In this document: positions 1 through 12,137 of the stretch, in pieces
Numbering within the stretch: position 1 is the stretch's first letter
Layout: each line of letters opens with the position of its first letter
Source of the DNA: Jaminaea rosea
Lineage: Eukaryota; Basidiomycota; Exobasidiomycetes; Microstromatales
Length of the DNA: 64,000 bases
Direction of reading: 5' to 3'
NCBI RefSeq assembly: GCF_003144245.1
Contig: NW_020289976.1
Coordinates: forward strand, 434,001 to 498,000
Made by a program: the position numbers and the translations under genes
The notes under the pieces: generated by a model
What the model was told of the DNA's origin: nothing
Seen by the model: the letters and a program-made list of their open reading frames with translations, nothing else
Databases searched by the model: none

Positions 1-744
1 TCGCTGCGCAAGCGTGGCCTCTGGCTACAAGGCAAGGATGGGGTCACGGCGATGATTGGCGGGAAGAAGACGTTGGTCAGCTACGCAGATTGGGCAGAAC
101 TGATCCAGCGATCATTTGAGAGGTGCTACTGGGTTCCCCTCGACTCAGCACAGGACGGAAGCTTCCGGGTGGACCCTGGGCTCATCAACCGCCGAGGTAT
201 CTACAAGGATGTCTTTGGTTCGGGCAAGGGGAGGGAATGGTCCGACTATCAGTTCAGGTCCAATTTCCCCATCGCTATGTGCGTTGCTCCGGAGCTCTTC
301 GACAAGGAGCATGCACAAATCGCCCTGCAGGCTGCACACAATGTCCTCAAGGGGCCGCTGGGCATGCGTACCCTCGACCCAAGCGACATGAACTATCGTG
401 GAGACTACGACAACGCGAATGACTCGACGGACTTCCATCTCGCTCAGGGCTGGAACTACCACAACGGCCCTGAGTGGGTGTTCCCCACTGGGTTCTTCCT
501 TCGAGCTTGGGTCTTGTTCCACGGGAAAGAGGAGGGAGACGAGGCATATCACCATGTCTCGTCTTTGCTCGTTGAGCACACGAAGCATATCGCTTCGAGC
601 CCTTGGGCTGGTCTGCCCGAGTTGACCAACTCCAACGGGCAGTATTGCAGAGATTCGTGTGCGACGCAGGCTTGGAGCGCGAGTACTATCCTCGATGCGC
701 TGTACGAGATTTGGGAGCAGCGAGGGGGCGGGGGCAACAAGTGA
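1..744 (+). CDS. GDB1: Glycogen debranching enzyme, C-terminal part (cut by window edge)
   Basis: The frame is open from base 1 and ends at a TGA at 742-744, so about 247 C-terminal residues are visible and the 5' part lies outside the window. The visible part resembles the end of the eukaryotic bifunctional glycogen debranching enzyme (4-alpha-glucanotransferase plus amylo-1,6-glucosidase), the GH133-type glucosidase half. Recognisable stretches include VTAMIGGKKTLV near the start, WSDYQFRSNFPIAMCVAPEL, the region around WNYHNGPEWVFPTG, and the closing NGQYCRDSCATQAWS. The enzyme works in the cytosol, trimming glycogen branches left by phosphorylase. No intron is seen in this part. The family assignment is from recognition of these blocks; the transferase half cannot be checked here. 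Confidence 0.9.
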   Translation, partial: SLRKRGLWLQGKDGVTAMIGGKKTLVSYADWAELIQRSFERCYWVPLDSAQDGSFRVDPGLINRRGIYKDVFGSGKGREWSDYQFRSNFPIAMCVAPELFDKEHAQIALQAAHNVLKGPLGMRTLDPSDMNYRGDYDNANDSTDFHLAQGWNYHNGPEWVFPTGFFLRAWVLFHGKEEGDEAYHHVSSLLVEHTKHIASSPWAGLPELTNSNGQYCRDSCATQAWSASTILDALYEIWEQRGGGGNK

Positions 745-844
745 GACGAGTAGACGTGATAGAGAAAAGCGTCGAGGCGAGACTGCGCGAATAGTGTTAC
801 ATTTGAAATCTGAAGCAACGTTTACAATTGCTCATCCGCTCAGC

Positions 845-2010
845 TTACCACTCGAGCTCGAGCGCCTCTTCCACTGATCCAACAGCCTTGGCGCCCATCA
901 ACCCCAAGTCGAAGCGGAAGCTCTGCCCACGCTTGATACCTCGCAGGGGCGAAGCGTCGGGCTGGTCCGAGGGTCGAATGGTCCCATCGCGACCCCAGTC
1001 ATCCTCCCCTTCCCTTGGCGCAGCCTCAGCCGCCTCGGCTGCCTGTGTGATGCTCGCCCCTCCACCGCGCAGCGCAGAGGGTGCTCCATTGACATCGCTC
1101 TTCTCCGCAGGCGCAGCATTCGCATCCGGTCCTGGCGGCCTCGGCGCCTCCAAGATGCATGATATGCCAACAGTACGAACGGCCTGTCTCATCATCTTGA
1201 TCTGGCTATCAGCGAGCGTTCCCGTGTTGAGCATCAAGAAGCGATCGAACGGGATGACAATCGTCTGCCACTCATCCCCAGCTGCAGGGTCGAGCCAGAT
1301 GCGGTGCTGGAAGAGGTCAGAGGTTACCGGCCCGTCCGTTTGAATGTTGGCGAAGAACTTGGGGCCCAGTGGCTCGTCCATTCCGTGGCCTAGAGCGGCA
1401 CGAGCTCGCTGTTGAGGAGTCAAGGATGAGAAGCTTTCACTACGGCCACTGTTGAGGCTGCTCCGATCGCCGGGAGAGGCGTCGATTTGGCTGAGCGGAG
1501 AGGGTGGGGCTGGTGGGCGCGGGGACGTGGCGAAGAGGGAGTTGCGGACTCGGAGGGCGAGGTAGGAGTGGAGAGATGTGTCCCATGTCTGAGCGCCGAA
1601 GAGGGTGGGACGATTCTACGACGCACAATGACAGAGTAACAGCAGGGTCAGTACGAGAATGCTGCATGTATGCAGCTGCGAAGTCCCTCTCTGCTCACCC
1701 TCGTTCTCATTCCGGCGTACCCGGTCCTCTGGATTGGCGCATTCCTAGGTAGCTGGTTGCTCAGCGTACCAAAGAAGCGGCCGTGTCCCTCGTCGACGCC
1801 CAGCTTGACGTCGGAGAGACCTCCGATGTCTTTATCGGATCCCGTAGCAAATCCATCGAGATCCTTTTGCGACTTGATGGAGAAGAGGTGAATTGGCTTC
1901 TTGGTGGCTGTCCCGGGATTGACCTCGAGTCGCATGACCGAAGCTGCGCCATCCCTGACGACTTCGAGACTGCGTCCCAAGGCGGCTGTAAAGGCTTTAC
2001 CGTACGACAT
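845..2010 (-). CDS. CIA30-family protein (complex I intermediate-associated protein 30-like)
   Basis: Two exons: 2010-1699 and 1615-845, with an 83 nt intron (GTGAGC...TAG). The product is 360 residues. I chose the ATG at 2010 (MSYGKAFTAALG) because the open frame upstream of it has no ATG. The CIA30 fold is suggested by the tracts around GYAGMRTR (residues about 97-104), WDTSLHSYLALRVR just after the splice junction, and DEWQTIVIPFDRFLM further on. Two low-complexity inserts (about 125-175 and 260-325) interrupt the domain. Animal CIA30/NDUFAF1 assists assembly of mitochondrial complex I; fungal members of the family have varied roles, so the exact function is inferred only. The gene is divergent from ADE17, 253 bp away. 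Confidence 0.8.
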
Positions 2011-2136
2011 GGCGGGGATGGCGTAGGTGCGTTGATAGCGTTGGTTGAGGATGCTACTGAGTAGTTGAGAACGGCTCAAGACATCGGTCAGCTCGGCCTC
2101 GCTCGTGGAGGCGACGACTGCCAGTCCGCCCTTCGC

Positions 2137-2142
2137 CACGTG
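2137..2142. promoter_or_regulatory. CACGTG E-box in the CIA30/ADE17 divergent promoter
   Basis: A perfect CACGTG palindrome lies between the two divergent start codons, 122 bp upstream of the ADE17 ATG. In yeasts such boxes bind bHLH factors (Cbf1, Pho4 type). A second CACGTG sits at 13713-13718, upstream of the Sec14-like gene. Function here is inferred; the hexamer also occurs by chance. Confidence 0.3.
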
Positions 2143-2263
2143 AGCCTCACCTTTCAGCCCAATCTGCCGCTCTGCTTCGCAGCGCCGGCGCCAATCTTGG
2201 AGGCCCCGATTCAGCTTCTTCCTGCTTGTCCATTCTCACAACTCTACTCCACACTGCTACGCA

Positions 2264-4147
2264 ATGGCATCACAACCGACTGCTATCCTCTCCGTCTACA
2301 ACAAGGCGGGGCTCCTCGACCTTGCTAAGGCGCTTCATGCTCAGGGGGTAAAGCTACTCGGCTCGGGAGGGACGGCCAAGATGGTCAGGGAGGCTGGCAT
2401 CGACATTGGGTGCGTGTATGCGCCTCAGAAGGCTGCATGTATGCTCGACTGCTGACCCATTTGAAATGCCTTCTTCGTCTGCAGCGACGTCTCTGACATC
2501 ACCAAGGCACCGGAGATGCTCGGCGGCCGTGTCAAGACTCTGCACCCCGCAGTACACGGCGGTATCCTCGCCCAGACGAAGAAGGACAGCGACAAGCAGG
2601 ACCTTGCTGCTCAGGGCTACAACCCCATCGACATCGTCGTCTGCAACCTTTATCCCTTTGAGGAAACTGTCGGTCGCGATCCTGCCCCGACACTTGCTCA
2701 GGCCGTAGAGGAAGTCGACATTGGCGGCGTCACGCTTCTCCGTGCAGCGGCCAAGAACCACGAGCGCGTCTGGGTACTCTCGGACCCTGCAGACTACAAG
2801 ACGTTCCTTGACGCCTGGTCCAAGGGCGGCGAAGCTGCTCAGACTCATCGCAACCAGCTGGCCCTCAAGGCATTCACGCACACCAGCAACTACGACACTG
2901 CCATCTCCGACTACTTCCGCAAGCAGTACGCCTCCACGAGCGCTGGGACCTCGCTCGTCCAGCAGATGCCCCTGCGCTACGGAGCTAATCCTCACCAGAA
3001 GCCCGCTCAGGCATTTGTGACCAATGATGAGATGCCAGTGAAGGCCCTGTGCGGCTCTCCCGGATACATTAACTTCCTGGACTCGCTGAATGCTTGGGCA
3101 TTGGTCAAGGAGCTCCAGGAGAGCACCGGCCTCGCCGCTGCCGCCTCCTTCAAGCACGTCTCCCCCGCCGGAGCAGCCGTCGCCGTACCCTTGACGACGG
3201 AGGAAGCTCGCGCCGCATTCGTCGACGACCTGGGAAGCCTCACCCCCTTGGCAACAGCCTACGCCCGCGCCCGTGGAGCAGACCGTATGTCTTCCTTCGG
3301 AGACATCATTGCGCTGTCTACGACTTGCGACGAACAGACGGCCCGCATCATCTCTCGCGAAGTTTCAGATGGTGTCATTGCACCTGGCTACGAGCCTGCT
3401 GCCCTCGAGGTCCTCTCCAAGAAGAAGGGTGGCAAGTACTGCGTGCTTCAGATTGACCCCCACTACGAGCCCGACCTTATCGAGACGCGTCACGTCTATG
3501 GCATCCAACTGCAACAGCGCCGCAATGATGCGAAGATCACCAAGGACCTCTTCAAGAATGTGGTATCAAAGGAGAAGAGCATCCCGGACTCCGCCCTTCT
3601 GGACCTCGTCGTCGCGACCCTTGCCCTCAAGTACACCCAATCCAACTCCGTCTGCTACGCCCTTCACGGCCAAATCGTAGGCTTGGGTGCGGGGCAGCAA
3701 TCCCGTATCCACTGCACGCGTCTCGCCGGCGGTAAAGCCGACAACTGGTGGCTGCGCCAGCACCCGCGCGTGCTCGGCCTTCCCTTCAAGAAGGGCACCA
3801 AGCGCCCCGAGAAGTCAAACGCCATCGACGTCTTTGTCGAGGGTATCATCGATGCGCCCGCCCTCGTTGGTGGCGAGGAACGCGCTCAGTGGGAGGCCCT
3901 CTTCGACAACGTGCCTGCGCCGCTGAGCGCAGAGGAGCGCAAGGAATGGGCGGACAAGTTTGAAGGAGTGTGCTGCGCGAGTGACGCTTTCTTCCCCTTC
4001 GAAGATAATGTTCATCGTGCGGCGAGGTCCGGCGTGAAGTACATCGCTGCGCCGGGCGGTAGTGTGATGGATGAGCAGTGCGTCAAGGCTGCGGATGGAC
4101 ATGGTATCGTCGTCGCGAGGACGGAGCTGCGTCTCTTCCACCACTAG
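2264..4147 (+). CDS. ADE17: Bifunctional AICAR transformylase / IMP cyclohydrolase
   Basis: Two exons: 2264-2409 and 2485-4147, with a 75 nt intron (GTGCGT...CAG). The 602-residue product has the length typical of ATIC proteins. The N-terminal third is the IMP cyclohydrolase domain, with [11 protein letters not shown] near the start, [11 protein letters not shown] and the NLYPFEETV tract. The rest is the AICAR formyltransferase domain; the catalytic Lys-His pair is visible in [10 protein letters not shown] at residues 272-273. The enzyme performs the last two steps of de novo purine synthesis in the cytosol, making IMP. No oddities were noticed: the frame is intact and the splice junction joins Gly-Asp-Val in the expected place. 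Confidence 0.96.
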
Positions 4148-4475
4148 AAGGGCATAGTAACAAAGCTGGGCAGATTGGATCAAAATGGGGAATAGATATG
4201 CGTCGCAACCAAGCAATGCCAAGGATCATTTACGGTCGTGGGCGTGTGCGTGTGCGTGTGAGTGGATGCAATCGTGTATCAGTTGCGGTAGAAAGATACA
4301 AACGCCGGGCTCTTATGAGCATCGTAGCGTCAATGGATAGAAGTACAAGCGAATAACAATGACAGGGCGAAGCCTTCGCCCGGGAAGGTGAGGTATCTGA
4401 TGAAGAAATAGGTGACGACGATGAAAGGAGAAAAGTCACGACACCGACAAGGACAGGGGCTGCCTGTGCCTGAGG

Positions 4476-6683
4476 CTATTGGTGGTGGTGCTGAGCCTCA
4501 GTCTGTTGTTGTTGCTGCTGTTGTTGCTGCTTCTGCTGCGTGATGGCTTGCCACCAGGACTGCGCATCTGTCTGCGGAGGCTCGAGATGCCGCTGCTGCT
4601 CAAAAGGTCCGGGACCAGTCGCGTAGTCTTCGTATGACGAGGAAGATGCGCCGGGTAGAGCTTGTGTAGACCCACTCAGATCCAAGTATGGAACCTGCTG
4701 CTGACTGATGCCGCCATGTTGATGATGAGAAAGCAGGCCCTGCTGATATTGAGCCATCGTGCTGGGCGGGCCCATCGTGCGAGGCAAGGGCGGTGGGGGC
4801 TGAGCGAAGTAGGCCTGCGATTGAGGATAGGACGTCGAGGCAGCAGAGGTGGGACAAGATGCCGAAGGTAGCCACGCCGGCACGCCAGAAGCAGTGGTGA
4901 TTGGCGTCGTTTGCTGAGTCGACGCCTGTCCTGAGCCCCATGTACCAGGCGAGTCGAAGATGCTTCCGCCCCCGTCCACTGATGAGCTGACGCCCGGACT
5001 GATCCGTCCACCACCCTGGTGTTGATGCTGAGGCTGCAATACCATGGCTGCAGTGGCGGCGGTGAGTCCTGCAGAGGAAGTGGCCGAGGAGCCTTGAAGT
5101 CCACTCATGTCCAGTGGGTCTTGTCCTGAGAAGCGGCGCGACGATGAGCCCATGCTGGCGAGTCCTGAGCCAACGGAATTTGATGATGAACCCGGACTGA
5201 GCCCGCCGCCGCTCATCCTGCGATCCTCTGTGCCGCTTTGGCCTTGCCCTTGGGGGTACGGCGCAAGATGGGAAAGAGTTGCGCCGACTGGCGATGTGAT
5301 TGCTGGAGAGGTGTGAGTGCTGGTTGGCATCAGTTGAGCCTGACGAAGGTCCATTTGCAATCCAGAAGCCTGGTCGGTGGGCAGATTAGCTGCGAGTCCG
5401 AAGAAGCCAGAAGATGACGGCGTTTCGTTGCTACCATGAGCCGTGAACGGAGGTGGCAGAGGAGGCGCTGGTTGCGTGGACGTTTGGGAAGATGGAGGAA
5501 GAGGGGAGGCAGAGGCGACAGGTGAATTGAACCTACTCCGGTCGCCGAAATAGTTGGACCAGTTGAGAAGTTGATCACGGGACAGCTCTTGGTGGGACAC
5601 GGATCGATTAGTGAGCCAGGCAGGTGGCTCGTGACCCACGCGAGGAGCTAATGCTGCTGCTGGCCTCTGGGCAGCTGCAAACGCAGCAGCTGCGCTGGCG
5701 GCGGCAGCGACCGTGTCTTGCGATGATGTCCACGAGCCCTTCCCAATGTAAGGCATGTTATCGACAGAGGAACGTCGGCGCAAGCCGGCATTGGAGTGAT
5801 GTGCGACTGCTTGGTTGGTAGAATGGCCTTGCCAGGTCTGATCTGGACTCCATGCCAGGCCCTGAGGCGGTATCGTCGTCCTGGCCCAGGGTGGGAGATC
5901 GCTGCTCACGACGTCCGTTTCTTCGCCGGCCGAAGGGCCAGCACCGGGCATCGCCTGACGAGTGATGCCGCCCATCTGCAGGCCGCCCATCGTCGAGTAC
6001 GGTGATGTCGACGTACTTCGCATCAGGTCGGTTGGGCCTGACACGGTAGCACCCCGTCGTCGGAGTGCTCCTGGTCCAGTGTCGAAGCTGTGGTCCGAGA
6101 AGAAGCGCTTGTTGCTGCTGTACGCATCAGGCGACACGACTGCTCCGTACGGTGTGCCGGGCGATGGGACGACGAAGCGCGAAGAGGACGAGCCGGCGAT
6201 ACCCAGTGGGCTGTTGGTGGCTGAGAAGCTTGCGAGGCCAGCGAGCTGGGCCTTGCGTATTCGAGAGGCTCTCTTCTTCTCGCGAGCAATGACGTTCTCT
6301 TCTCTGTCGAGGGTGAGACGGGTGAGAGAGGAGAGGAGGTTGTGTCAGTCGAGACGACTCAGTGCGTGGCAACGGCGTCAGGGCAACTCACTCTGAGATT
6401 GCTTCGTACTCGCACGGCTTGTTCAATCGCTGACATGTGCCACAGGCTGGCTCTTGACCATCACAGCGGATCTTCCTGTGAGTGAGCAGAGGAAAATTGT
6501 CAGAAGACTGGTCGCCTGAGGTAGAGGAAACGAGGTTCCGGTCTCGACGCACCTTCTTCGACAATGAACGCAAGCCATCGTCGCTCGCTGACGGCTTTTG
6601 CCCTTGTCGGTAGAGCCTTCGTTGCCATCATCTGGCGGCCCAAAGAGAAACCCGCCCAGCCGTCCATCGTGAGATGATGACAT
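4476..6683 (-). CDS. Zn2Cys6 transcription factor with a long disordered tail
   Basis: Three exons: 6683-6553, 6475-6392 and 6303-4476, giving 680 residues. The binuclear zinc cluster is complete only after splicing: C38, C41, C48, C55, C58 and C65, spaced x2-x6-x6-x2-x6, with the first intron falling between C41 and C48. A short basic stretch (REKKRASRIRKAQ) follows. The remaining 580 residues are rich in Ser, Gly, Pro and Gln and look disordered; a run of nine Gln lies near the C-terminus. I see no fungal-specific transcription factor middle domain. Such proteins bind DNA in the nucleus; the target genes are unknown. The upstream 3.1 kb has no convincing gene, which would fit a large regulatory region. 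Confidence 0.85.
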
Positions 6684-7514
6684 CGGGAGGTGCTACAGCG
6701 TTGATGCTCTTTCGTCGAGTAAGCCTGAAGCCCGTGATCAGCGGTCCAGGTGCCTGTGTGAAGTCGACAGCCAGCGAGACGGAGAAGCCCAGAAGGAAGC
6801 AAGAGCTGCTAAAGACCGGCTGAAACGCTACGGCGAAGAGGCTGTGATACAGAACAGACGCCGTCTGCGATACAGAGAAGATTAAGAAGAAGGAAGATGA
6901 TGATGTGTCGCTCGGCGCCTTCGAGCTGCTCCCTCGATCAGTAGTGATCGAAGGCGCAAGGAAGGCTACTTAGCAGCGTGTCGCTGGCAACTCGGTGTCT
7001 GGAACGACACAGAGCGGGACGGTGTTGCAGCGGTCGGCTATGGAGGTGCTGCAACTGAGTCTGAGATCTTCGGATTGAAGCCGAAGAGTGAGTCGAGGTA
7101 GGGGGTGTGGCTCTCGTGTGAGTCCGACGATGACGACTAGTAGGATGAGGAGGAGAGCTGGTTGAAGAAGGAAGGTCATGACACACACGGGTCGTCATCA
7201 GCGCAGGCTATATGACTCTTCGTGCCCACTTGCGCATCCCAAGCCTGATGCCTGGCGCCTGACGCCTATTGCCCCGAGAGAGAGAGCTCATAGCGCTGTG
7301 ACCCATCTAAATCGGGCGGGCGAAGGGGTCCTGCCATCACGACTGATCTCGCAGCTCAGCCTGAATTGCGAGCAATCTGCACGCTGCGCCCTCACGCACT
7401 CCTCTCTGATTGGCAGCAAGGGTAAAGCGATGGTGATAGCTCCTCAGCTCTAGGAATGAGAGGACCGGGCGGAGGCTCAATTGTCGTCTTTGGAGGTGAA
7501 AGGCTCGCCTACGT

Positions 7515-7553
<39 letters not shown>

Positions 7554-9814
7554 TGCTTGCTTCCCTTGTCCCTGTCTCGCGATTGTGACGACTTGGCGTT
7601 GAGCGGAGCGCTACCACCCCTTCTTCGTTCGCCCCCCCCCTCTCTCTACCCAAGAGACGGCCCCCTCGCTGAGCGTCATGAACCTTTGACTCCCGTCTTC
7701 AGACTCAGACGCAATGAACCACGGGCGCACCGATGCAGTGGCACTGACCGCGTTAGCGACGCTTACCGGACCAAGCGGCTCTGGGACGGCACGACGGGCG
7801 AACCGAGTGGAAAGAAGCCGCCTTACTCTTGCTGCTGCTGCTGCTGCTCCTCCCTGCCCGTCGCGATGCGAAGCAGCTGGTGAGATACACCTGCATCACT
7901 CGCAGCTGACTTGGCCTCTGTTGCTCAATTCAATGGGAGTTGATGTCGCTAAGTGCGAGATTGGGTCTCAGTCGTTTTCTCATCTCACGCTTAATACACG
8001 GCTCAAAAAGCTACCGCTGTCAGGCCCGCAGGCTCAGATGGAGCTTATGTTGGGGTCGAGCGAATGTGGCACTTGAGCTACCAATTGCTAGGTACGATGC
8101 AGTCAGTGCAAGGAGCTCATTAAGCTGACTTGATTGAAAGAGCAACATGCAGAGGGGAAGGACGAGGAGCAGCAGGCGTCTTCGTACGCTCGGTGGCCTC
8201 AGCGTCAGCGTGAGAGTTCTCGTCTCGCTAGGTTTCGAATGTATAATTCACCATATCAGCTTGCGACATGATGTGGGGACGTCGAGACGGTCATGATGCT
8301 GGCTGATGTGCGTCTTCCTTTCTGGAAAAGAGAGACTAGTCGCCCTACCCGTCGCACATTCTTTACCACACACAGCCTATCTCTTTGATTTTTGCCTCCC
8401 CATCAGATCGGAGCTAGAACTTGAAGTGTGGCGTCGGTGACGAGCGTCTTTGTTGCCGGTCGTGCTGTGAAGTCAGTTTCACCCCCAGCTGTTCCTGACG
8501 GTGGGAAATCGGGCTCGATCCTCCTTGAAGATATATCCTCTCTCCTCTGCTCAGGTGCTCCACGGTAGCCATTCATCTCATCTCAATCTCGACGGAGAGT
8601 ACGTAAATGGCCGCGCCACTGTGGAGCTTGGTGATCTCCGCCGCGGCCCGCTAGCGGTATTTTGGAGATGATCCACGGCAAAAGAGGCGTCGCAAAGGAC
8701 AACGCCATCACTGATGATGATGAGCGCTGCGACGACATTCGTTCGTGATAGATGCGCCAGTGCTGTGCTGAGTACCTTTGCCTTATCTGCGCGTACGCGC
8801 CGTGCATCATCTCCGTCCAAGATCTCAGTGCACAAACAATGAACTCAATTCGCGCAGACGAACCGCAAGCTGCCAAGACATCCCGCAGCAGCCCGAAGTA
8901 CGACGTGCAGCGTACGTCAAGCTGGCAACGGACTCATTCAACTCACCCTCGTGGCCTCGTTGCGCCTCATTATGATTATGCCCGCGACTCCACCTCGGTC
9001 TGCAACCCAGCATTGTGATTGTGAGGTCAACGTCAACCACACCGGGAGTATGTCTCCGACGAACCACTAGCGTAGAAAGATGCTCGGAGTTGGATACGAG
9101 GAACAGCCGCGGCAGGTACGAGGCACTTGCAACGAACGTTGTCGCCGCCTAAACTCAGGTCAACGAGGACCGAGTATGACTTGACCTGACACTGTCACGC
9201 GACGCCTTTGGCTGTAAGCAAAGGGTCCAGTGTGGGGTCTTTGATGACGCGCAGCTCTCCTCGTCGGTACCAAGACTTTGTGCTCTAGCAACACCAATAA
9301 CGCCCGATGCCACGGCTTGTCTGCATACGGGAGAGGCTAGTCCAAGTCTCCGCAAATAACACCAATTGGAGCGCCGCCGGTATCTCGACAGACAGGCGCT
9401 CTTGACAAGCTTCCAATGGCTCTCAGCGTCTTGTTCATCCGAGAGAAGAGAGGAGAGCGAGCGTGTCGCTACAATGGAGAAGAATGGGTCCCCACGCTCT
9501 TATGAGCTCGTCATCATCTCCTTGAAGCGAAACCTTCTGCTCTCCCGTGCGAGAGTAAAGTGAGAGCGCCTGTGAAGAACCAGGTCACGCGACAAGGGTA
9601 GGCCATCGGCTATCGCGGGTTGAGCTTCGCGTGTCGGGCGAGTCATCAGCCTGATGTTGACAGAGTGTCAAGATCGTGCTTCTGGTGTGGGCAAGCATAA
9701 GTTTCGAGTTTCGAAGAGCACGACTCAATATATCCACCGCTACCGTAGCTGCTACGGAAGTCGCAGTCGCGCATCGCAGGCTTCTTCCTCCTGAGTTGCG
9801 CCCGTAGCGCGCAA
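6684..9814. other. 3.1 kb gene-poor region upstream of the Zn2Cys6 gene
   Basis: No open frame here shows a recognisable motif or a convincing set of splice sites. The region holds a CTGG tetranucleotide repeat, a short CTG run near 7829-7849 and, close to its left-neighbour gene end at 9743-9757, a 15 bp perfect-arm hairpin. It most likely holds the promoter and 5' leader of the transcription factor gene and the 3' end of the Ran-binding gene. Confidence 0.5.
7516..7551. repeat. CTGG tetranucleotide microsatellite
   Basis: About nine uninterrupted CTGG units, followed by two to three CTTG units. It lies in the long noncoding region upstream of the Zn2Cys6 gene. Confidence 0.95.
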
Positions 9815-11946
9815 CTACGCAGCCTCGTCCCCCTCAGGCTCGGTTTCCTTCATCACAAAGCCGGTAGCCTTGCTCATCTCCTTCTTTGTCCCGTCCTCTT
9901 CCCCCACTTCCTTCTTAGCAGGCGCCTCCGGAATCTGCCCCTTTACTGCCTCGTACAATGCCCTGCCTGCCGCTCCGTTTGAGCAGCGTACTGCAAAGTG
10001 ACATGGTGCCCCTCCCGACTCGCCACCTTCCAGAGCTACAAAGCGCACGAACTTCTCCTGGGCTAGCTCGACGCCCATGCCTGGGAAGAGGCGAACATTC
10101 AGAATCAGTCGCAACACGCCTTCGGCTCGCATGACGAGACGAGCGGCGCTTGCTCCACCACTACCTCCTGATGCGGAGACAGAGGGCCTCGGGTACTTCC
10201 CCAGCTGCGGGTACTGTTGGCTTCGCTGCTGGTAGTAGAGATCCTTGGGCACGTTGACGCGTAGCGTGCCCGTTCCTCGTTCCTTCCACGTGCCGTCTTT
10301 GGACCCTTCTTTGGTCATTGTGTACAACTTTGCTCGGACACTGTGGATCGTACGCTCCCCTTCTTCGCCTGTGGCGAGATCGGTCTCGGCCAGCTGCTGG
10401 ACTTTGGGTTTGGGGGCGGACCCAGTGGCTGCTTCGTCGTCGCCAGCTGTGGCTTCAACGTCTGTGGTATCGCTTGCCTTCTTGCTAGACTCGGCAGCGT
10501 CTGCTTCATCCGCTGTTGTCCCTTGCTTCTGGTCGAAGATTGACTGGCTGGCTGCAGGCGTCCCTTCAGCTGAAGAAGAGCCAGCTGCAGCCTCGTCACC
10601 AGGTGCCGGCGTAGCAGGTGAGGATGTACCGCTAGTTGTTGCTCCTGCTGATGCAAAAGGCTTGGAAGCCGCGAAGGCTCCAAAGCCCAAGCTAGGAGTA
10701 CCGCCTGCTTTCTTTGCTGACGGAGCCGAAGTCCGTGCCTTTGGCGTGGCTGTGCCGACTGATGATGTGTCCGATGTAGGCGACTTTGCACTACTGCTGC
10801 TACTGCTGCCTAACGCGCTCGGCTTGATCGCACCAGTCGTGCCGCTCATTCCGCCGCTTAGCTTGGATGATGATGCCGCCGCTGAGCCATTCGGGGCGCC
10901 GAAAGGTGAGGCGCTTCTCTGAGAGGGCGAGGACGACGACGCTCCAGAACCGGCAAGCCAGCTAGGTCCAGAGACTCCGGTTCTTGCGCTAGTACTCGTA
11001 AAGGGAGAGGAAGTCGATGAGAAGGAGGCGAAGGTGGGTTGTTTGCGCACGGGAGTAGCCGAAGCTGCTGCAGCTGGTGTTGATGAGGAAGAGGTAGCGG
11101 CGACAGCGGCGTCCTTGCGCGGAGGGAGAGCCGGTGGCTCGGATGACTTGGCATTGTCACCCTTTGAAGGTTGATCACCTGCGTTGGCGGAATCTTTGCC
11201 AGCTGCCTTGGTCGTACCCTTCTCTGCCTCGCCGTTGCCCTCAGCCGCGTGACTCTCCCCCATATCGGCCCTCTTCGACTCTCTCTCATCATAGCTCAAC
11301 TCCTCAACTCTCCTCCTGATATGCCCAACTTTCTCGCCTCCGTCGCCCTGTGCGCCCTCGACGCTGGCAGTAGCAACGGCACCTCCCTCATCACTTGCAG
11401 CTTCGTCGTCCTTCGCCACAACTGTAGGGCTATCGCCGCTGCTGCTGCTCTCGATGAGCCTGTTCTTCTTTGTGGGCAATGCCGCATCTGGCATAGATGG
11501 GTTGTCTTGTGACGACTTTTGCAGAGCAGATGTAAAGGACGAGGAGGGCTCGAGACTGCCCTCGCGATCACGTTTGCGGCTAGCGATTTCTTCTAAGTGC
11601 GTGGAAAGAAGGGGGCCGGCGGACGGGGTTGTGGGTGGTGACGATCAGCATATGGCCTCTGTAGCAGGGTTTACGCGCGTCATCCCTACCACTCACCACT
11701 GATTTGCGCTTCTTCCATGGGTATGACTCGCCTGTATACCTTCTTCGAGGGGGATCGTGGCGGCTTTGGCTTGTTGATGCTATCCTGATCGGCGGCATCG
11801 ACGTCGACGACTGATTGGATTGCATCGGCCTCATCCGCCTTTGCTACCGATGTCTCGTTGTCCTTTGCAGGCTGTGAGGCCGCAACATCTTGCGCAAGCT
11901 CTCCGCGCTTGGATGACTGCTGGGCCTCTGCTTCTTCGCTCGTCAT
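9815..11946 (-). CDS. Ran-binding-domain protein of the Hba1/Yrb2/RanBP3 type
   Basis: Two exons: 11946-11697 and 11592-9815, separated by a 104 nt intron, giving 675 residues. The C-terminal part (about 500-640) is a Ran-binding domain: RAKLYTM, a GTGTLRVN strand and a closing region with an FVRFVALEGG tract are visible. An N-terminal motif at about 93-112 (REGSLEP followed by KKNR) is typical of nuclear Ran-binding cofactors of the Yrb2/Hba1 group. The middle 350 residues are Ser/Ala/Thr-rich with scattered Phe-Gly-type patches, as in nucleoporin-like proteins. The likely role is in Ran-GTP dependent nuclear export. It could instead be a Nup2-type nucleoporin; the N-terminal motif favours Hba1/Yrb2. 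The intact frame and single intron give no sign of decay. Confidence 0.82.
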
Positions 11947-12137
11947 GGTCTGTTGATGCGTGTGGTGTGGTACGAATTCAAGTCGTCGATTGGATGCGCC
12001 TCAGGCGAGTCGAGTCCACTCAACGGCGCCGCCGCGCCTCTCGATCCGGGTCCGCGTGCAGTCGACCAGTGCACGAGCCATCGAGTTGATGACGACTTTC
12101 TCCCCTCGTATCCTATCATCGACCTCGACTCGCAGCC

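Noticed and set aside
7714-8076. A 120-codon plus-strand open frame with an ATG
   Set aside because: Its middle is a translated CTG repeat and no protein-like motif or splice pattern supports it.
10245-10922. A 225-codon plus-strand open frame
   Set aside because: It lies antisense to the low-complexity part of the Ran-binding gene; Ser/Ala-rich codons on one strand commonly leave the other strand open.
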